64,000 nt of DNA, from the NCBI RefSeq assembly GCF_000717915.1, contig NZ_JOCX01000013.1:62001-126000 (forward strand). Direction: 5' to 3'. The notes beneath the pieces were generated by a model. That model was not told the origin of the DNA and searched no databases. It was given only the letters and a program-made list of their open reading frames with translations. Of this stretch, positions 34,753 through 44,929 are shown one piece after another. Within the stretch, counting starts at the first letter, position 1, and the number at the start of each line of letters is the position of its first letter. This stretch comes from Streptomyces sp. NRRL S-244. Its GTDB lineage: Bacteria; Actinomycetota; Actinomycetes; Streptomycetales; Streptomycetaceae. A program made the translations under genes and the position numbers.

Positions 34753-35937
34753 TCAGCGCCGGATCGTGCGGACGCGCTCCGCCTCGGGTGCCGGCGGCTG
34801 GGCCGGGACCGCGGGGGCCGGTTCCGGATGCGCGGTGTGCCGGCGGATGTCGTGCACGGCGCGGCGCATTCCGGTGCGCAGCCGGCGCCCCAGGGGGCGC
34901 TCTATGAGCCGGTGTACGAGCCAGGCGAGCCCCACCATGAGCGCGGTGACGCCCAGGACGAGGGGGCCGGGCCGCACGTCGTGGCGGAAGTGGTGGATGA
35001 CCGTCAGCCCGGCCATCATGTGGATCAGGTACAGCGGGTAGGTGACCTCCCCCGCGTGCCGCAGCCAACGCCACCGGACGCGGTCGAAGGCGCCGAGGGC
35101 GATCCCCGCCATGACGAGGAACCCGCAGGCGATGATGACGTGGGCCGGCCAGACCGGCGTCTGGGCGGCGACGCCGCGTCCCAGATTGCTGATCATCCGG
35201 CCCTGGACGTAGCTCTGCGCGAGGACGAACTGAAGGCCCGCGATGCCCCACAGGACGGCATTGGGCCCGAAGCGGCGCATGAGGTGGAAGGCGATTCCCG
35301 CGATGAAGTACGGCGAGAAGCTCGGGATCGCGAAGAAGGACAGCACTCCGCTGTCCGCGGTGGGTGCCACCACGCCGGCCACGGTCCAGACCGTGCAGAA
35401 GACCACGCAGTTCCGGTAGGTGACGCCGCGCAGGACGACGAGCGCGAAGAGGGCGTAGAACTTCAGCTCGACGAAGAGGGTCCAGTACGCGTCGTCGATG
35501 TGCGGCACCTTGATGCCGCCCTGGAGCATCGACAAGTTGACCACGACGTCGCTGAACGCCTTGACCCCGCGCACCTCCGGCCAGGCGAACAGGACGCCGG
35601 CCGTGAAGAGGACGGCGGCCCAATAGGCCGGAAACAGACGGGCGATGCGGGAGGCGGCGAACTCGCCCACGCCGCGCCCCCAGGCGCTCATGCAGATGAC
35701 GAACCCGCTGACGACGAAGAAGATCTCGACGCCCAGCCAGCCGTAGGCGGCGCAGGTGCTCATGACGGGGAAGACCGTGGCGGCCGGTTCTCCCCAACCG
35801 CTGTCAAGTGCCAGGTAGTGGTAGCAGAGGACACCCAGCGCCGCGGCGATCCGGACGCCGTCCAGGGCGGCCAGACGGGCGCCGCTCCCCGGCACGGGCA
35901 CCGGCCCGGGGGGTCCGATGGCTCTCGACGCGCTCAT
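34753..35937 (-). CDS. Acyltransferase family 3 membrane protein
   Basis: 394 residues with about ten helices. ALDGVRIAAALGVLCYHY holds the family His, and IFFVVSGFVI and YWTLFVELKFYALFALV are conserved blocks. It is more distant from the three cluster copies at 230-4415, and belongs to the oligosaccharide/peptidoglycan O-acyltransferase-like group. The C terminus is Pro/Ala-rich. ATG 35937 is selected because it aligns with the family; TTG 35988 would add 17 residues. Convergent with the oxygenase gene. Confidence 0.82.
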   Translation of the reverse strand: MSASRAIGPPGPVPVPGSGARLAALDGVRIAAALGVLCYHYLALDSGWGEPAATVFPVMSTCAAYGWLGVEIFFVVSGFVICMSAWGRGVGEFAASRIARLFPAYWAAVLFTAGVLFAWPEVRGVKAFSDVVVNLSMLQGGIKVPHIDDAYWTLFVELKFYALFALVVLRGVTYRNCVVFCTVWTVAGVVAPTADSGVLSFFAIPSFSPYFIAGIAFHLMRRFGPNAVLWGIAGLQFVLAQSYVQGRMISNLGRGVAAQTPVWPAHVIIACGFLVMAGIALGAFDRVRWRWLRHAGEVTYPLYLIHMMAGLTVIHHFRHDVRPGPLVLGVTALMVGLAWLVHRLIERPLGRRLRTGMRRAVHDIRRHTAHPEPAPAVPAQPPAPEAERVRTIRR

Positions 35938-36107
35938 ACCGTGATTGCCGCTTTCCTGTGTGACTGCCCGATGAACGGATTTGATCAACGGGCACCCTAC
36001 CGGTCACCCCAGCGGCCCACCCTTGTTCGCCGGGCAAGGTGTGACGGAAGTCTGACGGACCGCCGCCGGGCCTGGTGCGGGCGCGGCGGCGGTGGTCGAA
36101 TCGGGCT

Positions 36108-36863
36108 GTGAGCCCAGCACCCGCAGCCGTACCCGCACCCCAGCCGCCGGACCCCGACGGTCAGGGCACGCCCGTCGGGCGCCGCCTGGTCCTCGGCATG
36201 GTCGGTCTCGGCGCCGCCGGGCTGGTCACCGCCCCGTACCTCCAGGGCGGGATCGAGGCCTTCCTCGGCGCGGCCTCCGACAAGGACCCCACCGGCCTCA
36301 CCGGCCTGCTGCCGAACGGCGGCGGGTTCCGGTACTACTCGGTGGCCTCCTCCGTCCCCGAGCGCGGCCCCGAGAACTACCGGCTCACCGTCGACGGCCT
36401 CGTCGAGCGCCCCATGACGTACACCCTCGACGCGCTCCGGGCGCTTCCGCAGACCCGCGTCGTACGGGACGTCCAGTGCGTCACCGGCTGGCGGGTTCCC
36501 GGCACCCCCTTCGAGGGGGTGACGCTGACGCGGCTGCTCGACGCCTGCGGGGTGCGCCCCGAGGCCCGGGCCATCCGGTTCAGCTGCTTCGACGGCACGT
36601 ACACCGAGTCGCTGACCCTGCCCCAGGCCCGGCGCGACGACGTCATGGTGGCGCTGCGCATGCAGGACAAGCCGCTGAGCCACTCGCACGGCGGTCCGGT
36701 CCGGCTGTACGTCGCCCCCATGTACTTCTACAAGTCCGCGAAGTGGCTCTCCGGCATCACCCTCACCCGTGACGTGGAACCCGGCTACTGGGAGGATCTC
36801 GGGTACGACGTCGACGCCTGGGTCGGCCGGTCGAACGGACGCGACGATGCCCCGACCGTCTGA
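36108..36863 (+). CDS. Molybdopterin-dependent oxidoreductase, sulfite-oxidase fold (MsrP/YedY-like)
   Basis: 251 residues from GTG 36108. A hydrophobic N-terminal anchor (RRLVLGMVGLGAAGLVTAPY, Tat-like RR but not canonical) precedes the Mo domain. Cofactor Cys is in VRDVQCVTGWRV (about 125). Conserved blocks GTPFEGVTL, FSCFDGTYTESL and YVAPMYFYKSAKW follow. These enzymes reduce or oxidise small sulfur/oxygen substrates outside the membrane, with electrons from a cytochrome b subunit. The next gene is that partner and overlaps by 17 bp. Confidence 0.85.
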   Translation: MSPAPAAVPAPQPPDPDGQGTPVGRRLVLGMVGLGAAGLVTAPYLQGGIEAFLGAASDKDPTGLTGLLPNGGGFRYYSVASSVPERGPENYRLTVDGLVERPMTYTLDALRALPQTRVVRDVQCVTGWRVPGTPFEGVTLTRLLDACGVRPEARAIRFSCFDGTYTESLTLPQARRDDVMVALRMQDKPLSHSHGGPVRLYVAPMYFYKSAKWLSGITLTRDVEPGYWEDLGYDVDAWVGRSNGRDDAPTV

Positions 36864-37512
36864 TGCGGTACGGCAGCGCGCCGAGCGGATCCACCGGTTC
36901 AGCCGCGCCGAGCGGTGGATCCACCGGTCCACCGCCGCGCTGATGGGCCTGTGCGTCGCCGCGGCGGCCTGTCTGTACCTGCCCCCGCTCGCCGAACTCG
37001 TCGGCCGGCGCCACCTCGTCGTCACCGTCCACGTCTGGTCCGGGCTGCTGCTCGGCGTGCCCTTCCTGGTGGGGCTCGCCTCGCGCGCCTTCCGCGCCGA
37101 TCTGCGGCGCCTGGGCCGGTTCGGGCCGCACGACACGGTCTGGCTGCGGGCCGCCCTGCGGCGCGACCGGGTGACCGCACGGCCCGCCGGGAAGTTCAAC
37201 GCCGGACAGAAGGTGTACGCGGGCTGGCTGGCCGGGGCGGTGCTGGTGATGGCGGGCACCGGCATGCTCATGTGGTGGACCGGGCTCGTCCCGCCGGTCC
37301 GGCGGACGGCCGCCACCTTCGTCCACGACTGGCTGGCCCTCGCCGTCGCCGTCGTGCTCGCCGCGCACATCGGCAAGGCCCTGGCCGACCCCGAGGCGCG
37401 CCGCGGGCTGCGCACCGGCTCCGTCGGCCGCGCCTGGGCCGAGCGCGAACACCCGCTGTGGCAGCCCGAACAGCCCCACCGTCCCGAGCAGTCCGGGCGC
37501 CCCGAGGACTGA
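36847..37512 (+). CDS. Cytochrome b561/formate dehydrogenase gamma-like membrane subunit
   Basis: 221 residues with about four helices. Candidate haem ligands are RIHRFSRAERWIHRSTAAL, VVTVHVWSGLLLG, VHDWLALAV and AAHIGKAL. This is the layout of diheme cytochrome b subunits that pass electrons between quinol and a periplasmic molybdoenzyme. ATG 36847 lies inside the 3' end of the molybdoenzyme gene (17-bp overlap). The C terminus has a Pro/Glu-rich tail. Confidence 0.82.
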   Translation: MPRPSDAVRQRAERIHRFSRAERWIHRSTAALMGLCVAAAACLYLPPLAELVGRRHLVVTVHVWSGLLLGVPFLVGLASRAFRADLRRLGRFGPHDTVWLRAALRRDRVTARPAGKFNAGQKVYAGWLAGAVLVMAGTGMLMWWTGLVPPVRRTAATFVHDWLALAVAVVLAAHIGKALADPEARRGLRTGSVGRAWAEREHPLWQPEQPHRPEQSGRPED

Positions 37513-37520
37513 GGACCGAG

Positions 37521-37555
37521 GGGCCGGCCGACGCGGATCGCGCGTCGGCCGGCCC
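37521..37555. terminator. Very strong bidirectional hairpin terminator
   Basis: A perfect 15-bp stem (37521-37535 with 37541-37555) and loop GATCG, filling the 47-nt gap between the convergent stops at 37512 and 37560. Confidence 0.85.
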
Positions 37556-37559
37556 GGCG

Positions 37560-39128
37560 TCAGCCGCCGTCGCGTACCGCGACGATGCCGTTGAAGACGC
37601 CTACGTACGCCGTGCCGTCGGGCCCGAGCGTGATCGGCGCCCAGTTGTTGTCGTACAGCGGCCCGGTGCCCGTCAGCTGCCGCCAGCGGCGCTCTCCGGT
37701 GCGGAAGTCCACCGCCGTCAGGTACCAGGCGTCGATCCCCCAGGCGTTGGGCTCCTTCTCGTAGAAGTAGAGCAGCCCGTTCGCGGTGGAGAGCTTCGGG
37801 ACGACGGAGGGCGAGCGGACGGCGTTCTGCCACACCGTGTCGCAGCCGCTGCCGTCGGCGCGGACGTCGATCCGGCTGGCGCCGCCGACGACCGACTTGC
37901 CGAGCAGCAGGCTGGTGAGGTTCTCGTAGCCGTAGTTGTTCTCGACGACGATGCTGTTGCCCCAGGTGATCAGTGAGTTGTCGGTGGTCGAGGCACCGCT
38001 GCCGAACACCGGGACCTTGCAGACCAGCCGCCGGTCGGCGGGTACGTCCGCGCCCCGCCGGTAGACCAGGACGTTCATCCGGTCGTCGGCGTTGTCGGTG
38101 ATGGCGACGTAGCCGTCGCCGAAGAGGTCCGGGGTGGTGCCCGAACCCTGGTTCACGGAGCCGGGTTTGGTTCCCGTACCGCGGTCGTACGTCTGGCGCC
38201 ACTGCACTTCGGGGGTGCCGTCGGCGGCGGCGCGGAAGCTGTAGAGGGCGTGGTCGGAGACGATCGACACACCGTCCTCGGCGACCGAGAAGGAGTTCTG
38301 GATCTCCTCGCCCGGGAGGCCGATCGAGCGGATCTGCGAGGTCCGCGGATCGACGGTGCCCACGCGGCCCTGGCGGGTGACCCACCAGATGCGGCCGCTC
38401 CAGTCGGGCATCACGGAGGTGACGGGGTCGCAGGTGCCGCTGGGCCACAGGTTGGTCCAGGTGACGCAGTCGTGCGGGACCTGGCCGGTGAGGTCCCAGT
38501 CGTCGTCCACGGCGAACGCCCAGCTGCCGTCCGGCCGCTGCGCGTGCGAGAGGCGCAGGATGTGCTGGCGGGAGTCGGCCAGCACGGCCCGGTCCTGGTC
38601 GTCCAGGTAGAAGTAGGCGCCGCCCGAGGTGTCCTTGAAGATCTTCGAGAAGTCGAGGGAGGTGATCGCCTCGACCGTCGAGGAACGCTGCGGGAGCTGG
38701 TGTTCCGCGAGCGTGGCCAGCGTACGGGGATCGAGGAGCTTGACCTTGAAGCCGGTGAAGGTGCCGCACACCGTGACCAGCCGGCCACCCGCGTCGAAGG
38801 TGGCGGTGGCGCATTCGCCGCCGAGGGCGGCGATCTTCTCGCTGCTCACCTGCGGGTTGCGGCCGAGCGGCCCGGACCAGGGGGAGGTGGCGCTGCCCCC
38901 GGCGTCGGAGTGCATGCCGCTGCGGCCGTTGGGCGCGAGGAAGGGGTGCTGGGGCGGGGCCTCGCCGGGCAGCGCGGCGGCGGCCGCGGGGACGCCGTCG
39001 TAGTGGCTGACCAGGCGGTGGCCGGGGGCCTGGGGTATCTCGGCGGCCTGCGCCGGGGAGATCCCGTACATCGCGGTGAACGCGATGAGGGCGGGGACCA
39101 CGGCGCAGTTCAGCGCTCTTCGGAACAT
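37560..39128 (-). CDS. Secreted beta-propeller-like (PQQ/WD-type) protein
   Basis: 522 residues. The signal peptide (NCAVVPALIAFTAMYGISPAQA) is followed by repeated blades such as WWVTRQGRVGTVDPRTSQI, ALYSFRAAADGTPEVQW, YLTAVDFRTGERRWRQL and GTAYVGVFNGIVAVRDGG. These resemble PQQ-type or quinoprotein propellers without catalytic residues that I can identify. Four or more Cys are present for extracellular disulfides. ATG 39128 is supported by GGAGG 8 nt upstream. Streptomyces homologues are annotated only as secreted or membrane proteins; binding or scaffold function is plausible. Confidence 0.75.
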   Translation of the reverse strand: MFRRALNCAVVPALIAFTAMYGISPAQAAEIPQAPGHRLVSHYDGVPAAAAALPGEAPPQHPFLAPNGRSGMHSDAGGSATSPWSGPLGRNPQVSSEKIAALGGECATATFDAGGRLVTVCGTFTGFKVKLLDPRTLATLAEHQLPQRSSTVEAITSLDFSKIFKDTSGGAYFYLDDQDRAVLADSRQHILRLSHAQRPDGSWAFAVDDDWDLTGQVPHDCVTWTNLWPSGTCDPVTSVMPDWSGRIWWVTRQGRVGTVDPRTSQIRSIGLPGEEIQNSFSVAEDGVSIVSDHALYSFRAAADGTPEVQWRQTYDRGTGTKPGSVNQGSGTTPDLFGDGYVAITDNADDRMNVLVYRRGADVPADRRLVCKVPVFGSGASTTDNSLITWGNSIVVENNYGYENLTSLLLGKSVVGGASRIDVRADGSGCDTVWQNAVRSPSVVPKLSTANGLLYFYEKEPNAWGIDAWYLTAVDFRTGERRWRQLTGTGPLYDNNWAPITLGPDGTAYVGVFNGIVAVRDGG

Positions 39129-39281
39129 CCGGACGTCCTCCGTTCTCTTCGGTCTTATTGACAGTGCGTATGACATCGCGCCGCCGCCAGACGCTAGATC
39201 GCACGGCCTGAGGAGTCCATGGAGGAGCCGGATGATTCATGAACGCGCAACAGTTGATCAATTCGCCCCGGACCGGCCGGC

Positions 39282-39476
39282 TCAGGGGCGCAGGCCGGAG
39301 ACCACCTGGGCCGTGGCCGTCAGACCGTCGTGGATGGTCCCCGCCATGCTGCTGCTCGCGAGGTAGAAGCCGAGCAGTACGCAGACGAAGGCGTGGGAGA
39401 ACTTGAGGCCGCCGCTGCGCATGAAGATCCACGCGAGGACGAGGAGCAGCACGACCACGGAGAGCGAAATCACCAT
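39282..39476 (-). CDS. Small two-helix membrane protein
   Basis: 64 residues with two hydrophobic stretches (VISLSVVVLLLVLAWIFM and SHAFVCVLLGFYLASSSMA). A near-perfect GAGGAGG site lies 6-7 nt before ATG 39476, indicating strong translation. Proteins of this size and pattern are widespread in Streptomyces with no known function. The region 39129-39281 upstream of the secreted gene shows no further coding signal. Confidence 0.75.
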   Translation of the reverse strand: MVISLSVVVLLLVLAWIFMRSGGLKFSHAFVCVLLGFYLASSSMAGTIHDGLTATAQVVSGLRP

Positions 39477-39575
39477 TCGATACCTCCTCAGGCGGCGCCA
39501 TCGTGGCGCAGGAGGGGGTGCCTTCGGGCGAAACCCGTGTCCGCCGTACGGGTGTTGACCGTCCGTGACGGGCGA

Positions 39576-40227
<652 letters not shown>

Positions 40228-40235
<8 letters not shown>

Positions 40236-41241
40236 GGTGGCAGGCCACCCCTTCGGCGAGCGGGGGCCGCTGCGTGCGGCAGATCGCGTCGGCGCGGGCG
40301 CAGCGGGCGGCGAAGGCGCAGCCGGGCGGGAGCGCGCCGAGCTCGGGCGGGGCGCCGGGGACGGGGGTGAAGGCCCGCTCGGGCAGGGCGTCGAGGAGGC
40401 CGCGGGCGTAGGGGTGGCGGGGGCCGGGCGCGCCGAAGAAGGCTTCGGCGGGCGCGATCTCCACGATCCGGCCCGCGTACATGACGGCGACGGTGTCGGC
40501 GATCCGCTCGGCGGCCGCGAGGTCGTGCGTGATCATCAGCAGCGCGCGCCCGGCCTCCCGGGTGTGGGCGCGCAGCTCGTCCACGGTGCGGTGGACGAGG
40601 TCGCGGTCGAGGCCGGTGGTCGGCTCGTCGGCGAGCAGCAGGGGGGCGTCGCCGATGAGCGCGAGGGCCGTGGCGGCCCGCTGGGCGAGTCCGCCGGAGA
40701 GTTCGTGGGGGTGGCGGTCGAGGTGGGTGGCGGGGAAGGCCGCCCGGCCGGCCGCGGCTTCCGCGCGGGCGCGCAGTGCGGCCCTGCCGCGGCCCGCCGC
40801 GCGGCCGGCCAGTTCCCGTACGGTCTCCTCCAGGTGGGAGCGGATCGCGCGGACCGGGGTGAGGTGCGCGGCGGGGCTCTGCGGGACGAGGCCGATGCGG
40901 CGGCCGCGGACGGTCCGGGCCAGCGTCCGCTCGTCGGCGGCGAGTACGTCCAGCCCGTCGGCGAGCCGGGCCGACCCCGCGGTTTCGGCGTTGCCGGGGA
41001 GCAGGCCGAGCAGGGCGGAGGCGAGGACGGACTTGCCGCAGCCGCTCTCCCCGACGAGGGCGAGGCACTCCCCGGCGGCCAGCGTGAACGTGGCGCCGGT
41101 GACGGCCTCGACGTACTGCCCGCCGCCCATCCGGAACCGCACGGACAGCCGGTCCACCCTGAGGACGGGAGCGCTGGAGGGAGCGCCGGACGGATCGGTG
41201 GCCGGATCGGCGGCCGGACCAGTGGTCGGATCGGCGGTCAC
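40228..41241 (-). CDS. nikD: Nickel/oligopeptide ABC importer ATPase 1 (NikD/OppD-like)
   Basis: 337 residues from GTG 41241 (GTGA overlap with the permease). Walker A GESGCGKS, signature LSGGLAQRAATALAL, Walker B LLLADEPTTGLD and H-loop MITHDL are all present. The C-terminal oligopeptide/nickel extension PGCAFAARCARADAICRTQRP carries the Cys set typical of family members, which may bind an iron-sulfur cluster. Forms the ATPase pair with the 39576-40235 product. Confidence 0.82.
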
Positions 41242-42104
41242 AGGGTCAGCTCCGAGCGGCGGCGGGGGTTCAGGCGGTCGCGCCAGGCTCCCGCGAGGCC
41301 TGCGATGGCCAGGGTCGGGACGATCAGGAGGAGGCCGGGGAACAGCGTGGGCCACCAGTCGCCGGCGAGCAGCGAGCCGCGCGCCGTCTGGACGAGGTTG
41401 CCCAGGCTGGCCTGGTGGGCGGGGAGTCCGAGGCCGAGGAACGACAGCGCCGACTCGTGCCACATCGCGTGCGGGATCATCAGCACCGCGGCCAGGCCCG
41501 CCTGCGGGAGCACCGCCGGGACCAGGTGGCGCACGGTCACGCGCAGGCGCGAGGCCCCGCCCGAGATCGCCGCGTCGACGAACGGCCGGGAGCGCAGCGA
41601 CAGCACCTCGGCCCGGACGATCCGCGCCGTCGACAGCCAGTGCGTGAGCGCGACGGACACCACGACCGGCCACACGCCCGGCCGGAACATCGCCACGATG
41701 AACACGCCCAGCAGCAGGTGCGGGATCGACGCGAGGGTGTCGACCGCCCGCATCACCAGCCGGTCGGTCCACCCGCCGAACGCCCCCGCGGCCGCGCCCA
41801 CCGCCGTGCCGATCACCGTGGCGACCAGCGCGGCCACCAGGCCGACCAGCAGCGAGACGCGCAGTCCGTACACGCAGCGCAGGAGCAGGTCGCGGCCCAC
41901 GTCGTCGGTGCCGAACGGGTGCGCCCACGAAGGCGCATGGAGCTTCATCGACAAGTCGACCGCCTGCTGGTCCAGCTGCGCCAGCGGCGGAACCAGCAGG
42001 ACCGCCAGGGCGATCAGCGCCACCAGCACCGCGGAGGCGCGCACCCGCAGCGTCCGCGTCGAACGCCCTGCCCGGCCGCGGCCCTTCCACACGAGGTCAG
42101 CCAT
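41238..42104 (-). CDS. nikC: Nickel/oligopeptide ABC importer permease 2 (NikC/DppC-like)
   Basis: 288 residues, six helices. HPFGTDDVGRDLLLRCVYG is the family opening after helix 1. The ATPase-contact EAA loop lies in RSRPFVDAAISGGASRLRV, and ALSFLGLGL is conserved. ATG 42104 overlaps nikB by 8 bp. Inner-membrane channel half, paired with the 42097-43107 product. Confidence 0.85.
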   Translation of the reverse strand: MADLVWKGRGRAGRSTRTLRVRASAVLVALIALAVLLVPPLAQLDQQAVDLSMKLHAPSWAHPFGTDDVGRDLLLRCVYGLRVSLLVGLVAALVATVIGTAVGAAAGAFGGWTDRLVMRAVDTLASIPHLLLGVFIVAMFRPGVWPVVVSVALTHWLSTARIVRAEVLSLRSRPFVDAAISGGASRLRVTVRHLVPAVLPQAGLAAVLMIPHAMWHESALSFLGLGLPAHQASLGNLVQTARGSLLAGDWWPTLFPGLLLIVPTLAIAGLAGAWRDRLNPRRRSELTL

Positions 42105-43107
42105 CGAAGCCCACCCGCGGGTCCGCCAGGCCGTACAGCAGGTCGGAGAGGAGGTTCCCGGCGAGGACGGCGGCCGTGGCCAGCACGGTCAGCGCCGCCA
42201 GCAGCGGGAAGTCCACCGAGGTCGCCGCCTGCACGGTGGCCGCCGCGATGCCCGGCCAGCTGAACACGGTCTCCACGAGCAGCGCTCCGGTGATCAGCTC
42301 GGGCACGCGCGAGCCGATCAGCGTCAGCATCGGGAGCATCCCGGCGCGCAGCCCGTGGCCCAGCAGTACGCGCCGCTCGCCGACGCCCCGCGCGCGGGCC
42401 CCCCGTACGGGGTCCTCGTCCAGGGCGTCGGCCACGCCCTGGCGGACGTACAGGAAGAACCAGGGGAGTTGGGAGAGGCCCAGCACCAGGGCGGGCAGGA
42501 CAAGGTGGCGGACCACCTGGTCCGCGGTGACCGCGTCGCTGCCCGCGTCCGTGAGCCCGCCCGACGGCAGGACGCCGAGGTGCACGGAGAAGAACCAGAC
42601 GGCGAGCAGGCCGAGCCAGAAGGCGGGCGCCGCTTCCAGGGTGTAGGCCAGCGAGGACACCACCCGGTCCAGCGGGCCCCCGCGGCGGCGGGCCGCGAGG
42701 ACGCCGAGCGCCGTCCCGGCCAGCACGGCCACCGCGAAGGCGGTGGCGGCGAGCAGCGCCGACCAGCCGACCCGCTCGGCGATGACGTCGGCCACCGGCC
42801 GGCGCATGACGGCGGAGGTGCCGAGGTCGCCGGTGAGCGCCGAGGTGAGCCAGTCCCACCACCGGCCGACGAGCGGCCGGTCCACGCCCAGGTTGGCCCG
42901 CAGCTGGTCGAGGCCGGCCTGCGAGGCGGTGAGGCCCGCCGTGCCGGCGTACGCCTTGACCGGGTCGAAGGGGGACAGCTCGGCGACGGCGAAGACCCCG
43001 AAGGTGACGGCGAGCAGGACCGGGGCGGCGAGCAGGGTGCGCCGCCCGGCCATGCGCGCCATCGGCCCCCAGGGCAGGCGCGGGGAGCGCGCTGACCGGG
43101 TGTTCAT
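42097..43107 (-). CDS. nikB: Nickel/oligopeptide ABC importer permease 1 (NikB/DppB-like)
   Basis: 336 residues, six helices. LRANLGVDRPLVGRWWDWL and GDLGTSAVMRRPVADVI are hallmark blocks of DppB/NikB permeases. The EAA loop is near YVRQGVADALDEDPVRGARA, and ETVFSWPGI is conserved. ATG 43107 is 10 nt after the substrate-binding protein stop, consistent with one transcript. Confidence 0.85.
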   Translation of the reverse strand: MNTRSARSPRLPWGPMARMAGRRTLLAAPVLLAVTFGVFAVAELSPFDPVKAYAGTAGLTASQAGLDQLRANLGVDRPLVGRWWDWLTSALTGDLGTSAVMRRPVADVIAERVGWSALLAATAFAVAVLAGTALGVLAARRRGGPLDRVVSSLAYTLEAAPAFWLGLLAVWFFSVHLGVLPSGGLTDAGSDAVTADQVVRHLVLPALVLGLSQLPWFFLYVRQGVADALDEDPVRGARARGVGERRVLLGHGLRAGMLPMLTLIGSRVPELITGALLVETVFSWPGIAAATVQAATSVDFPLLAALTVLATAAVLAGNLLSDLLYGLADPRVGFDG

Positions 43108-43117
43108 CGGGGCCGGC

Positions 43118-44713
43118 TCACTTCTGCTTCGGCTTCCAGGCCTCGACGTTCCACCAGGGGCCGGCGCCGAGGCCGTGGTCGTGCGGCTCGACCTGGGTGG
43201 TGAGCCCGTCCCACTTGTCGTTGACGACGTACAGGTGGTCGATGTGGGTGAGGAAGACGTAGCCGGGGTTGTTCACCAGCTCGCGCTGGACGGTGTCGTA
43301 CGCGGTCTTGCGGACGGCCGGGTCGCCGCTCCTGCGGGCTTCGTCCAGGGCGCGGTCGACGCTCTGGTTGTCGTACCGGGCCATGTTGTTGAAGCCGTCG
43401 CCACCGAGGGAGGACGTGAGCAGCAGGTACTGGTCGAAGTCGGGGTCGGCCGGGGAGCCGCCGCCCGCGAGGACGGCGTCGGTCTTCATCCGGGGCTCGA
43501 TGACCTCCCAGGTCCCGGACTCGGTCGTGACCTCGATGCCGGCCTTCTTGGCGTCGGAGGCGAAGGCGAGCGCGTGGTCCTGGCGGATCTTGTCGCCGGA
43601 GGTGTACCAGAGCGGGAAGGAGGCACGGACCCCGTCCTTGGCGCGGATGCCGTCCTCGCCCGCCTTCCACCCGGCCTCGTCGAGGATCTTCTTCGCCTTG
43701 TCGAGGTCGTACGCGCGCTCGGTGCCGGCGGTGAACCAGGGACTGCCGGTCGGGACGGGCCCGTAGGCGGGCTTGCCCGCGCCCGACAGCAGCTTGTCGA
43801 CCATGGTGGCGCGGTCCACGGCGATGTCCAGCGCCCGGCGGACCGCCGGGTCGCCGGTGACCCGGTGGTGGGTCGGCAGGGTCACGTTGCGGTAGTCGAA
43901 GGACTTGGCCGCGTACGTCGTGCGCGCCTTGTCGTCCTCGAAGCCCTTGGCGAGGTCGGGCGGCAGGATCGCCGCGTCGAGCTCGCCGGAGCGCAGCCGG
44001 GTGGCGCGTACGTCGTCGTCCTTGATGACGGCCATGGTGAACCTCTTCACCGCCGGCTCGCCGCCCCAGTACGCCGGGTTCGCCTTGAAGCCGAGCTTCT
44101 CGCCCTTGGACCAGGCGGTGAGCACGTACGGCCCGGTGCCGACGGGCTTGGCGGTGAATTCCCCGCTGTTGACGTCCTGCCGGCCCGCGATGTGCTCGGG
44201 GGCGATCGGCAGCACGGTCCGCTCGGCGAACGGCGCGTACGGGTACTTCAGCGTGAACACGACCGAGTCGGCGCCCCGCTCCTCGATCCCGGCGATCGCG
44301 TCGAGCTCGGTCTTCGAGGCGTTGTTCGTCTTCGGGTCGAGGATCGTGCGGTACGTGAAGACGACGTCCTTGGCGGTGAAGGGCGTCCCGTCGCTGAACT
44401 TCACGCCCTGGCGCAGCTTGTACGTGTACGTGAGCCCGTCGGCGGAGACCTCGGGCAGGGCTTCGGCCAGCGCGGGCTTCAGCTTCATGTCCGCGTCGTG
44501 CGCGAGCAGCCCGTCGAAGATCTTGGAGTTGCCGTCCTTGCCGTACCCCAGCAGGGGGCTGAGGGTCTCCGGCTCGTTCGCGATGCCGACCACGGCCTCG
44601 TCGGCGCCCGCGCCCCCGGCCGCGGAGCCGGGGTTGGAGCAGGCCGCCACGCCCGTGATGAGTGCGGCGGCCAGCGTCGCCCTGGCCGCTCCCCGTGCTG
44701 TCCGGGCCGTCAT
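43118..44713 (-). CDS. nikA: Nickel/peptide ABC importer substrate-binding lipoprotein (NikA-like)
   Basis: 531 residues of the SBP_bac_5 family. Lipoprotein signal: basic N terminus, hydrophobic stretch, lipobox GVAAC (Cys about 25). Domain hallmarks include LRQGVKFSDGTPFTAKDVVF and GTGPYVLTAWSKGEKL. The start ATG 44713 (AGGGA about 10 nt upstream) is preferred to GTG 44722. The family also binds peptides. The nickel assignment rests on nikABCDE order, the Nur box 53 nt upstream and the urease genes nearby. Confidence 0.78.
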   Translation of the reverse strand: MTARTARGAARATLAAALITGVAACSNPGSAAGGAGADEAVVGIANEPETLSPLLGYGKDGNSKIFDGLLAHDADMKLKPALAEALPEVSADGLTYTYKLRQGVKFSDGTPFTAKDVVFTYRTILDPKTNNASKTELDAIAGIEERGADSVVFTLKYPYAPFAERTVLPIAPEHIAGRQDVNSGEFTAKPVGTGPYVLTAWSKGEKLGFKANPAYWGGEPAVKRFTMAVIKDDDVRATRLRSGELDAAILPPDLAKGFEDDKARTTYAAKSFDYRNVTLPTHHRVTGDPAVRRALDIAVDRATMVDKLLSGAGKPAYGPVPTGSPWFTAGTERAYDLDKAKKILDEAGWKAGEDGIRAKDGVRASFPLWYTSGDKIRQDHALAFASDAKKAGIEVTTESGTWEVIEPRMKTDAVLAGGGSPADPDFDQYLLLTSSLGGDGFNNMARYDNQSVDRALDEARRSGDPAVRKTAYDTVQRELVNNPGYVFLTHIDHLYVVNDKWDGLTTQVEPHDHGLGAGPWWNVEAWKPKQK

Positions 44714-44765
44714 GCTGTGCACATCCCTGTATTGCCGTTTTCGAGCAGTTCATGATCAACCGCTA

Positions 44766-44782
44766 TTGCAAAGAGATCGCAA
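44766..44782. promoter_or_regulatory. Nur (nickel-uptake regulator) box upstream of nikA
   Basis: TTGCAA-AGAGA-TCGCAA matches the published Streptomyces Nur consensus tTGCaa-N5-ttGCAA at every position but one. It sits 53-69 nt upstream of the nikA-like start, where a Fur-family repressor would block transcription in nickel-replete cells. A larger symmetric frame TATTGC-N9-GCAATA is also visible. Confidence 0.75.
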
Positions 44783-44883
44783 TAATGCCAGACGGGATCA
44801 GAAGAACACGAACCCGGTCACATCGGCCGCCGGGGAGAGAGCGCCGCGCGCGGGTCTTGCCGCACCGCCCGCGGCCGTGCCAT

Positions 44884-44899
44884 ATATGTCTAGACCTTT
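44884..44899. promoter_or_regulatory. Weak DasR-type (dre-like) palindrome
   Basis: The core GTCTAGACC matches the DasR element core, but the 16-mer agrees at only about 11 of 16 positions. It lies 31 nt upstream of the FN3 lipoprotein start, so it could link that gene to N-acetylglucosamine/chitin control. Treat as tentative. Confidence 0.3.
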
Positions 44900-44929
44900 A
44901 CGAGGAAGCGGAAGCCGAGGAAGGCCCCC

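Noticed and set aside
43118..44713. Oligopeptide-binding protein
   Set aside because: Family alone would allow it, but the Nur box and nik gene order favour nickel; kept as an alternative in the entry.
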